Shown in pieces: positions 1-5,143 of a stretch of DNA of 5,143 nt (positions are counted from its first letter, which is position 1; each line of letters begins with the position of its first letter). The position numbers and the translations under genes were made by a program. Under the pieces are notes generated by a model, which saw nothing but the letters and a program-made list of their open reading frames with translations, was not told where the DNA came from and did not search any database. The stretch covers positions 1-5,143 of the forward strand of contig SMXL01000063.1 in assembly GCA_004356385.1 (NCBI GenBank), given 5' to 3'. The DNA is from Bacteroidota bacterium (GTDB lineage: Bacteria; Bacteroidota; Rhodothermia; Rhodothermales; UBA10348).

Positions 1-1
1 G

Positions 2-262
2 GAAGAACTATCCACGGGAAAGACGCTCAAGGCTGCTATCGACGCGGGCTATTCCAAGGCTCTCAGCGCAATATTTGATGCCAATATTACTACGTTTTTT
101 GTAGGCGTGATCCTGTATTCGTTTGGAGTCGGTCCCATCCAGGGATTTGCGGTCACGCTCATGGCAGGAATTCTGTCGTCTTTGTTCACGGCGATCGTAT
201 TCACCCGCGTCCTATTTGACTACGTAGTGCTTGATCGACATCTCGCCGTTAGTTACGGTTGA
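2..262 (+). CDS. secD: Protein translocase subunit SecD, C-terminal fragment (5' end outside window)
   Basis: Only the last 86 codons are present; the reading frame is open to the left edge and ends in TGA at 260-262. SecD and SecF form an inner-membrane complex of the RND superfamily that uses the proton gradient to pull exported proteins out of the SecYEG channel. The fragment begins EELSTGKTLKAAIDAGYSKA, which matches the stretch immediately after the conserved Asp-containing transmembrane motif of SecD (that motif itself lies just off the edge). It continues with DANITTFF, a GVGPIQGFAVTL motif and two hydrophobic segments (about fragment residues 33-48 and 51-75), the usual last two membrane helices. 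The protein stops shortly after the last helix, so it is a stand-alone SecD and not a SecDF fusion. secF follows after 62 bases in the same direction. Identification is firm; the fragment says nothing about the periplasmic P1 domain. Confidence 0.95.
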   Translation, partial: EELSTGKTLKAAIDAGYSKALSAIFDANITTFFVGVILYSFGVGPIQGFAVTLMAGILSSLFTAIVFTRVLFDYVVLDRHLAVSYG

Positions 263-293
263 TTCGGCGTACAAACCCATTGAATTAATTTTT

Positions 294-309
294 TGCACCT
301 CGTGGTGCA
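294..309 (+). repeat. Small hairpin between secD and secF
   Basis: TGCACC (294-299) and GGTGCA (304-309) are perfect reverse complements around a TCGT loop, giving a 6-bp GC-rich stem. It lies 15 bases before the secF ATG. A T-run precedes it and an A-run follows it, so it does not fit an intrinsic terminator on the plus strand. It could affect secF translation or mRNA stability, or be chance; no function is shown by the sequence. Confidence 0.4.
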
Positions 310-324
310 CATACAAAAAGTGAC

Positions 325-1233
325 ATGCGAATTTTTGAAAAGGCAAATTTCCAATTCATTGCTAACAGGAAAAAGGGGTATATCTTTTCTGGCGTTCTGA
401 TCCTGGCAAGTATCGGCTCCTTCGTACTAAATGGACTTGAGTTGGGCATCGACTTTAAAGGAGGGATGGAATTTGTCATTGAGACAAGCGAGCCTCTGGA
501 TGTGGTAGCCGTGCGCTCCGCTCTAACTGGAGTACTGAGTTCCGATCCGGAAGTCAAAACGTTCGGCAACGATGCACTGCTTATTCGAACCCTTCCCATG
601 GATGATATCGATGTAACGCAGAACCTCATTTTGTCGGGTATCGGAGACGCTTTTCCCAATACGACGCTGAGTGTTCAGAAGACCGATAATGTTGGGCCTC
701 GCTTTGCCCAAGACCTAGCCGAGGGCGCCTTATTCTCTATTTTCGGATCGCTGCTCGTGATTTTCGTATACATCATGATTCGATTCGAGTGGAGATTTGG
801 CGTCGGTGCGGTTGCCGCTCTTTTTCACGATGTAATTATTACACTGGGTGTATTCTCACTTCTGAAAGGGATTCTGCCCTTTTCGACGCAAATCGATCAA
901 ACGATTATTGCGGCATTCCTAACGATTGTGGGATACTCGTTGAACGATACGGTCGTTGTTTTTGACCGAATTCGCGAATATACAGGACTGTTCAAGGCGG
1001 AATCTTATAATGATGTGGTCAACCGTTCCATCAACAACACCTTGAGCCGAACGGTCGTCACTTCCGGGACGACCTTGCTCGTAGTAGGCGTCCTATTTAT
1101 ATTCGGTGGCGAAGTGCTCCGTGGCTTCGCCTTTGCATTGATCATCGGAATTCTAATTGGGACGTACTCTTCAGTTTTCGTAGCATCACCTATAGTGATT
1201 GAATTGAAGAAAAAGAGTACGACACGCAGGTAG
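325..1233 (+). CDS. secF: Protein translocase subunit SecF
   Basis: 302 residues, slightly shorter than E. coli SecF (323). It partners SecD in the inner membrane to drive late steps of protein export with the proton-motive force. Visible features: first transmembrane helix at about residues 18-37; the GIDFKGGMEF motif at 41-50 that opens the periplasmic domain; a soluble P4-type domain to about 120; GPRFAQDL at 124-131 leading into helix 2 (about 135-152); RFEWRF and AALFHDV (153-170) with helix 3; the hallmark TIVGYSLNDTVVVFDRIRE (200-218) with Asp208; SRTVVTSGTT (241-250) with Arg242; then two more helices to about 294 and a short basic tail. Asp208 and Arg242 align by motif with the proton-relay Asp213 and Arg247 of E. 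coli SecF, so the pump looks functional. The ATG at 325 yields the normal N-terminus for the family; only a weak A-rich AAAAAG precedes it. It is in an operon with secD upstream and probably the STAS gene downstream. Confidence 0.97.
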   Translation: MRIFEKANFQFIANRKKGYIFSGVLILASIGSFVLNGLELGIDFKGGMEFVIETSEPLDVVAVRSALTGVLSSDPEVKTFGNDALLIRTLPMDDIDVTQNLILSGIGDAFPNTTLSVQKTDNVGPRFAQDLAEGALFSIFGSLLVIFVYIMIRFEWRFGVGAVAALFHDVIITLGVFSLLKGILPFSTQIDQTIIAAFLTIVGYSLNDTVVVFDRIREYTGLFKAESYNDVVNRSINNTLSRTVVTSGTTLLVVGVLFIFGGEVLRGFAFALIIGILIGTYSSVFVASPIVIELKKKSTTRR

Positions 1234-1298
1234 CTTGTTTCGATGAGAAAAGAATCCGCCGGAGTATTTCGATCCCCGCACACAATTCTAGAAAGCTA

Positions 1299-1637
1299 AT
1301 GAACTACAATGTTGACGAGCGCTATAACTCCGTTGTCATCACACTGAAAGGCAACATCATGGGTGGTCCCGACGGATCCAAACTCCATGACACCTTGCAC
1401 GAGTTAAAGGAAAATAACAAGGCCAACGTGGTTGTTGATCTTTCAAAAGTGAAGTTCATGAACTCAAGTGGGCTCGGGATGCTGATCAGCGGGATGACCA
1501 CCATGCGTAATGCCGGTGGAGATTTGCGATTGGCCAACGTCGCTGATCGGATTCAGTCGTTGCTGGTTGTTACGAAGTTGATCACGGTATTTAAGCACTT
1601 CGAATCCGTCGATGAAGCTGTCGAGAGTTACAAGTAG
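1299..1637 (+). CDS. Single-domain STAS protein, anti-sigma-factor antagonist family
   Basis: 112 residues, the usual size of a free-standing STAS domain like SpoIIAA/RsbV. Such proteins act in the cytoplasm in partner-switching: the unphosphorylated form binds an anti-sigma or switch kinase, and phosphorylation by that kinase releases it. Seen here: an N-terminal beta-strand pair (SVVITLKGNIMG, 11-22), helix at about 26-40, strand ANVVVDLSKVKFM (42-54), the diagnostic NSSGLGML loop (55-62), helix to about 71, strand DLRLANV (75-81), and a helix-strand-helix end containing VFKHFESVDEAVESY. Ser56 sits where SpoIIAA has its phosphorylated Ser58. The preceding Asp57 of SpoIIAA is Asn55 here, an exchange that I recall as common in related phyla but have not checked. 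No RsbW/SpoIIAB-type kinase, PP2C phosphatase or sigma factor gene is visible in the window, so the partner is unknown. It lies 65 bases after secF and before a strong terminator, so it probably belongs to the sec transcript. The exact regulon cannot be inferred. Confidence 0.9.
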   Translation: MNYNVDERYNSVVITLKGNIMGGPDGSKLHDTLHELKENNKANVVVDLSKVKFMNSSGLGMLISGMTTMRNAGGDLRLANVADRIQSLLVVTKLITVFKHFESVDEAVESYK

Positions 1638-1713
1638 CCGGGCACGTTTTTTTGGTAGATCCAGCATTCGTAAAGAATATACGTGAATGCAATATTGACC
1701 ATATCAGATAGGG

Positions 1714-1747
1714 AAGGGGCGGCGAGCAGAGTCTCGCCGCCTTTCTT
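1714..1747 (+). terminator. Intrinsic (rho-independent) terminator after the STAS gene
   Basis: GGCGGCGAG (1718-1726) and CTCGCCGCC (1733-1741) form a perfect 9-bp GC-rich stem around a CAGAGT loop, followed directly by TTTCTT (1742-1747). The stem can be lengthened by GU/AU pairs with the bases at 1715-1717. It lies about 75 bases after the STAS stop codon and reads in the plus direction, so it should end the secD-secF-STAS transcript and separate it from purA. Confidence 0.85.
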
Positions 1748-1749
1748 GT

Positions 1750-1762
1750 GTAAATGATTTAC
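1750..1762. repeat. Perfect palindrome GTAAATGATTTAC in the purA leader
   Basis: GTAAAT and ATTTAC are exact reverse complements around a central G at 1756. It begins a few bases after the terminator T-run and ends 46 bases before the purA ATG. Size and symmetry would suit an operator for a dimeric regulator, but it resembles neither the E. coli PurR nor the B. subtilis PurR box as I know them. Chance remains possible because the arms are only 6 bp. Confidence 0.4.
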
Positions 1763-1769
1763 GGCTCGA

Positions 1770-1786
1770 CTCCCTTTCAAAGGGAG
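1770..1786. repeat. Perfect palindrome CTCCCTTTCAAAGGGAG in the purA leader
   Basis: CTCCCTTT (1770-1777) and AAAGGGAG (1779-1786) are exact reverse complements around a central C at 1778. The centre is 22 bases from that of the palindrome at 1750-1762, close to two turns of B-DNA. It could be an operator. As RNA, the one-base loop would have to open to three or more, leaving a stem of about 7 bp that would hide the GGGAGG at 1782-1787, which looks like a Shine-Dalgarno sequence but lies 21 bases before the purA start, too far for normal use. Confidence 0.5.
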
Positions 1787-1808
1787 GAAAGCGAATAACC
1801 ATACCATT

Positions 1809-3101
1809 ATGCCGGTTACGATTGTTATTGGAAGCCAATGGGGCGATGAGGGGAAGGGAAAGATTGTAGATTTGCTCAGTCGTGACATTGATATCGTTGC
1901 CCGATATCAGGGCGGCGCTAACGCAGGTCACACAATATGCTGGGGAGAAGAGGAGTTCGTCTTGCATCTGATTCCCAGTGGCGTCTTTCACGAGGGAGTA
2001 ACTTGTGTAATCGGGAATGGCGTCGTGATCGATCCTGTGTCCATGATGGATGAAATACAGATGATCGAGGATCTTGGTTATTCAGTTGAGAACCGATTGT
2101 TTGTCTCGCACATTGCACATCTCATCATGCCATACCACAAGGCCATTGAAGGCGCGCGGGAACGGGCGAGAGATGCAGGAGCCATTGGAACGACGGGAAG
2201 GGGTATTGGGCCTGCTTACGTCGATAAGGTTGCACGAACCGGCATTCGAGTGGTCGATTTGCTCGACCGAGATGTACTTCGAAAAAAACTAACGGCCTCC
2301 ATCGAAGAGAAAAACGCCATTTTGGAGTCGATTTATGGAGAGGAAAAACTGGACGTCGAAGCAATTATCGAGGAATATGTAGAATTTGATCGATTGATTG
2401 ATCCATTCGTAACGGATACATCGGAATATCTCAATTCGGCCTTAAAAGAGGGGAAGCGAATCTTGGCAGAAGGGGCCCAGGGATCTTTGCTGGATGTAGA
2501 TTTTGGGACGTATCCATTCGTCACTTCGAGTCATCCTACGGCTGGCGGGTGTTGTACAGGCCTGGGAATCCCTCCAACTTCGGTTCAGGAGACGATCGGG
2601 GTTGTAAAAGCGTATTCCACAAGAGTCGGAAACGGACCGTTCATCACAGAATTAGAAAATGAAACGGGGAGCGAGCTCAGGCGAGTCGGCGCTGAATTCG
2701 GAGCAACGACAGGTCGACCGAGGCGGTGCGGATGGTTGGATCTGGTGGCACTCCGATTTGCGTCTATGATTAATGGATTCACAGGGCTGGCCATTACGAA
2801 GCTAGACGTGTTGTCCGGGCTAGACGAAATTGAGGTCTGTGTTTCCTACAGCAATGAGGGCAAAAAAACCGTTCGATTCCCGAGTGATATTCAGACCCTT
2901 GAGAAAGTTGAACCTGAATACCGGACTTTCCCTGGATGGAACTCTGATGTGATGGGGATTACATCATTCGACGAGCTTCCGCAAGAAGCACGGAATTATA
3001 TCGAATTCATCGAAGAATTTCTGGAGGTCCCGGCAATAATCGTTTCGACCGGGCCGAAGAGAAACCAAACTATTGAACGGTTTCAACACGCGGCCGTGTG
3101 A
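1809..3101 (+). CDS. purA: Adenylosuccinate synthetase
   Basis: 430 residues, standard length. The cytoplasmic enzyme joins IMP and aspartate using GTP to give adenylosuccinate, the first committed step from IMP to AMP. The N-terminus is textbook: GSQWGDEGKGK (8-18) with catalytic Asp13, then GGANAGH (35-41) with catalytic His41, both at the same numbers as in E. coli. Further motifs are GTTGRGIGPAY (127-137) and KVARTG (140-145) for IMP binding, EGAQGSLLDVDFGTYPFVTS (221-240), VVKAYSTRVGNGPF (265-278), the aspartate/GTP loop TTGRPRRCGWLD (300-311), TKLDVLSG (330-337) for guanine recognition, and STGPKRNQTI (413-422) near the end. All key elements are present, so it should be active. A slight oddity is SSHPTAGGCCTGLG at 240-253, where His242 replaces the more usual Asn of TSSN and two cysteines are adjacent. 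No upstream in-frame ATG/GTG/TTG competes in the leader, which supports the ATG at 1809 despite the poor ribosome site. It starts after a terminator, so it has its own promoter, which I could not pinpoint. Confidence 0.98.
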   Translation: MPVTIVIGSQWGDEGKGKIVDLLSRDIDIVARYQGGANAGHTICWGEEEFVLHLIPSGVFHEGVTCVIGNGVVIDPVSMMDEIQMIEDLGYSVENRLFVSHIAHLIMPYHKAIEGARERARDAGAIGTTGRGIGPAYVDKVARTGIRVVDLLDRDVLRKKLTASIEEKNAILESIYGEEKLDVEAIIEEYVEFDRLIDPFVTDTSEYLNSALKEGKRILAEGAQGSLLDVDFGTYPFVTSSHPTAGGCCTGLGIPPTSVQETIGVVKAYSTRVGNGPFITELENETGSELRRVGAEFGATTGRPRRCGWLDLVALRFASMINGFTGLAITKLDVLSGLDEIEVCVSYSNEGKKTVRFPSDIQTLEKVEPEYRTFPGWNSDVMGITSFDELPQEARNYIEFIEEFLEVPAIIVSTGPKRNQTIERFQHAAV

Positions 3102-3161
3102 TCAATAAAAGCTTCAGTTCAGGAGCCAGTTCCTTGAGTTGACGTACATTTCGAATCTGAA

Positions 3162-4625
3162 ATGCTTGCGTCACTCGATCGTAGATCACTTATGAAAGCC
3201 TACCGTGTATCCGTCAACCTCAAGCTCGGGTTGATTCTATTCGCCGTGGCGATTGCCGTATCGTCACTATGGTATACAAAAGACCTGGCAAATCGACTTC
3301 GGAGTCGTGAAACGTCCATTATCCAACTGTGGGCCAGTGCTCTGGAACAAGTACCCAAAGTTGCTCAGGAGGGATCGATCAATCCATTCCAGAATGAACT
3401 TCGAGACCTGGAATTTCAAATTTCCCGAGGATCCGGGCTTCCTCTCTCAAACTCCATAGAGGAAGGGAAACGCGAACGCTATCGACAGGCTCTCGTGTGG
3501 GCGCAAAGCATGCCACCCGCAAGCGACCTGACGTTTATTCTAAGTGCTTTTCTGGAGCCCAACACGTTCGATATTCCGGCCATTCTGGAAGACTCAATTT
3601 TAGGAACGGCCACAATCTGGAGAAATATTCCGAACCTACCTGAATCTCTCTCCGAACTGGATTCCATACTCGCGGTCGATCCGGTTGAATACGAACGGAT
3701 CCGGGATCGTCTTTCGTCGATTCAAACCGAAATGGATGAGGTTCATCGTCCAATTCCAATTGTGGTCGCCTTTCCTTCCGATACGCTGAATCAGAGAATG
3801 CACTACGGCGAGTCATCCTTGGTTACAGCGGTTCGGTGGTTTCCGTACGTTCAGCTGGGTTTCGTGAGCTTGTTCGTTCTGGTCGGGTATTTTGGTTTCT
3901 CTTACGTCCGTTCGAGCGAGCAGAAGAGTTTGTGGGTGGGGATGGCCAAGGAGGCCGCGCATCAACTCGGTACGCCGATTTCCAGTCTTATGGGATGGCT
4001 TGAAGTGCTCAGAGCGAAAGAGAGCGTAGACGAAAGTGAACGCCTGACGTTTGATGAGATTGAAAAAGACATCCAACGACTCACCCGAGTTTCCAGCCGG
4101 TTCTCAGGCATAGGATCACTTCCGAAACTTGACGAGCAATCTCTCAAGCCGGTCATCGAGAATATTTCTGAGTATATGCGCCGTCGATTGCCCCAAGGCG
4201 GCAAGACCGTGGAGCTGTCCATCGACATCCCAGAGGAGCTTAAGGCGCCATTGAACGCCGAATTATTTGAGTGGGTCATCGAAAACCTGTTGAAAAATGC
4301 CATTGATGCGACTCTTTTCGAGCAGGGGAAGATCGATATTTCCGCAAAGAAAATGGATGGAAATGTACTCATCGATGTGTCTGATAGGGGAAAAGGCATC
4401 GACCGCCGACAGTGGAAGAACGTGTTTAGGCCAGGATACAGTACCAAAAAACGGGGCTGGGGGCTCGGCCTGAGCTTGGCTCGCAGAATTGTAGAGGATT
4501 ATCACGGAGGTTCTCTGGTGCTCCTCCACTCTCGTCCCGACGAAGGAACCACCTTTCGGATCACGCTTCCGTCTTCGATCCGAAAAAGAAAAAGAGGGTT
4601 TGGAGCTCAGCGAGACCTGGTGTGA
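3162..4625 (+). CDS. Membrane-bound sensor histidine kinase without adjacent response regulator
   Basis: 487 residues from the ATG at 3162. An internal ATG at 3192 gives 477 residues starting MKAYRVSVNLKLG, right before the first membrane helix; I find it at least as likely, as neither start has a clear Shine-Dalgarno. Order: helix 1 at about 20-38; a mostly helical, charged extracytoplasmic sensor region of about 185 residues (40-225) with no recognised domain; helix 2 at about 229-248; then almost at once the H-box MAKEAAHQLGTPISS (261-275) with phospho-acceptor His267. The ATPase domain has an N-box ENLLKNAIDA (374-383), a G1 box DVSDRGKGI (405-413) and a G2 region STKKRGWGLGLSLARR (427-442). 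A basic tail IRKRKRGF (473-480) follows. There is no room for a HAMP linker, and no receiver domain or response regulator gene lies in the window. It begins 60 bases after purA with no terminator between, so partial co-transcription is possible. Signal and output partner are unknown. Confidence 0.93.
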   Translation: MLASLDRRSLMKAYRVSVNLKLGLILFAVAIAVSSLWYTKDLANRLRSRETSIIQLWASALEQVPKVAQEGSINPFQNELRDLEFQISRGSGLPLSNSIEEGKRERYRQALVWAQSMPPASDLTFILSAFLEPNTFDIPAILEDSILGTATIWRNIPNLPESLSELDSILAVDPVEYERIRDRLSSIQTEMDEVHRPIPIVVAFPSDTLNQRMHYGESSLVTAVRWFPYVQLGFVSLFVLVGYFGFSYVRSSEQKSLWVGMAKEAAHQLGTPISSLMGWLEVLRAKESVDESERLTFDEIEKDIQRLTRVSSRFSGIGSLPKLDEQSLKPVIENISEYMRRRLPQGGKTVELSIDIPEELKAPLNAELFEWVIENLLKNAIDATLFEQGKIDISAKKMDGNVLIDVSDRGKGIDRRQWKNVFRPGYSTKKRGWGLGLSLARRIVEDYHGGSLVLLHSRPDEGTTFRITLPSSIRKRKRGFGAQRDLV

Positions 4626-4627
4626 GG

Positions 4628-5143
4628 TCAGGATGGAATGATGATTCGGGACTGAAAGTCAACGCCACTCCCCTCAACAAAAGCGACGAAGATATCGTCT
4701 CGGTCGCGCCAGACAACCGCCGTCCTGCCATCCAACTCATGAACATCGAATCCAGCCGATTCCTGGATCTGTCGGAGGGTACTTCTCGCAAGTCCGAATT
4801 GATTCCGGTGGTCTTCGAGGAAGCTATACGTAAATGCGAAGACTGGAATTATCGTGTCGCGTTCGTCATCATTGAACACAAGGACCGGCAGTTCAACGGA
4901 ATCAAGAATCTCAGTAAGACTGATTCCCAAGAGCGACGCCTGAGAGATCTCGGGTGTCGTTAGACGCCAACCCATTCGATCAATAATAAATCGTTCGGCT
5001 TGCTCCGCATTTCCCGTTCGAAAGGTGATATCAACGTCGTCGGAGGCTGACCATGAAAGCTCAATAATGTCGTTTGACGGAGGAGTCGGTGTGCCCAATC
5101 GGGTAAGCATGTAGCCGATAGCACCAGCCGCCAGAATGACCCA
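4628..5143 (-). CDS. Membrane-anchored protein of unknown function, C-terminal part (5' end outside window); possibly anti-sigma-factor-like
   Basis: The frame is open from the right edge to a TGA at 4628-4630 (complement), 171 codons in view. The ATG at 5110 is unlikely to be the true start because the frame continues upstream as WVILAAGAIGYM, which looks like the second half of a transmembrane helix; the real N-terminus is beyond the edge. After the helix come a Pro/Thr/Ser-rich link (GTPTPPS) and an extracytoplasmic region with alternating hydrophobic strands, for example ELPVLVFNDD, TIIPVFAFTYSFLED, FDVHELDGRTAVVWRDRDD and IFVAFVEG. A central membrane helix with a small beta-rich outer domain resembles the outer half of zinc-finger (zf-HC2) anti-sigma factors, but the diagnostic cytoplasmic HxxxCxxC part would lie outside, so this is only a guess. 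The gene faces the histidine kinase, stops two bases from it, and has no visible terminator. Reality as a coding gene is well supported; function is not. Confidence 0.75.
   Translation of the reverse strand, partial: WVILAAGAIGYMLTRLGTPTPPSNDIIELSWSASDDVDITFRTGNAEQAERFIIDRMGWRLTTPEISQASLLGISLTEILDSVELPVLVFNDDERDTIIPVFAFTYSFLEDHRNQFGLARSTLRQIQESAGFDVHELDGRTAVVWRDRDDIFVAFVEGSGVDFQSRIIIPS

Noticed and set aside
285..659. Minus-strand frame of 124 codons over the start of secF
   Set aside because: It is opposite conserved SecF motifs, and its composition is that of a shadow frame.
1638..1808. Possible small RNA or riboswitch in the STAS-purA spacer
   Set aside because: Apart from the terminator and the two palindromes, I see no conserved riboswitch core or multi-stem arrangement, and the terminator is explained by the upstream transcript.
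1867..1874. TAGATTTG, an exact match to the Bacteroidota -7 promoter motif
   Set aside because: It lies inside the purA coding region downstream of a well-supported start; a short degenerate motif like this is expected by chance.
3115..3132. Direct repeat CAGTTC at 3115-3120 and 3127-3132 after purA
   Set aside because: Six bases repeated twice, with no further copies or symmetry; most likely chance.
3139..3168. TTGACG at 3139-3144 and TACATTTCG at 3145-3153 as a promoter for the histidine kinase
   Set aside because: TTGACG resembles a -35 box, but nothing like TATAAT lies 16-18 bases downstream. TACATTTC is one base off the Bacteroidota -7 motif TAnnTTTG, but I see no convincing TTTG at the right distance upstream.
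3962..4447. Minus-strand frame of 161 codons inside the histidine kinase
   Set aside because: It is the complement of the strongly conserved DHp and ATPase domains; its serine-rich product with no motif is typical of an antisense shadow.
4622..4963. Plus-strand frame of 113 codons starting with GTG overlapping the histidine kinase stop
   Set aside because: It lies wholly opposite the longer minus-strand frame, which has strand-like hydrophobic patterns and continues as a membrane helix to the window edge. The plus frame is hydrophilic with no recognisable pattern.

Overview
The window reads as ordinary chromosomal backbone of a Gram-negative-type bacterium, most likely from the Bacteroidota/Rhodothermota/Balneolota neighbourhood. 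Three things point there, all by recollection of family patterns rather than a search. The adenylosuccinate synthetase carries a TGLGIPPTS segment after its active-site loop. The histidine kinase has an AHQLGTP H-box and a TKKRGWGLGL G2 region. Shine-Dalgarno sequences are weak or absent in front of the genes. SecD and SecF are separate proteins here, whereas many Bacteroidia and Flavobacteriia have one fused SecDF, so I lean towards a Rhodothermota/Balneolota-like lineage with low certainty. Base composition is close to even by eye, and no gene stands out as foreign.

Layout from left to right: the C-terminal end of secD (2-262); a 62-base spacer with a small hairpin; secF complete (325-1233); a 65-base spacer; a single-domain STAS anti-sigma-factor antagonist (1299-1637); a 171-base spacer with a strong intrinsic terminator followed by two perfect odd-centred palindromes; purA complete (1809-3101); a 60-base spacer without an obvious terminator; a two-transmembrane sensor histidine kinase (3162-4625, possibly starting at 3192); and, converging on it with a gap of two bases, the C-terminal part of a minus-strand gene for a membrane-anchored protein that runs off the right edge (4628-5143).

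The left three genes form one transcription unit by position: SecD and SecF make the proton-driven membrane complex that helps SecYEG export proteins, and the STAS gene appears to ride on the same transcript up to the terminator at 1714-1747. purA (AMP synthesis from IMP) begins a new unit and may share a transcript with the histidine kinase. The minus-strand gene is not recognised with certainty; one transmembrane segment followed by a beta-rich extracytoplasmic domain is compatible with an anti-sigma-factor-like protein.

I found no mobile element, CRISPR array, RNA gene or clear new system. The spots most worth a second look are the paired palindromes before purA, the STAS gene attached to secDF with no visible partner kinase, and the unassigned minus-strand protein.
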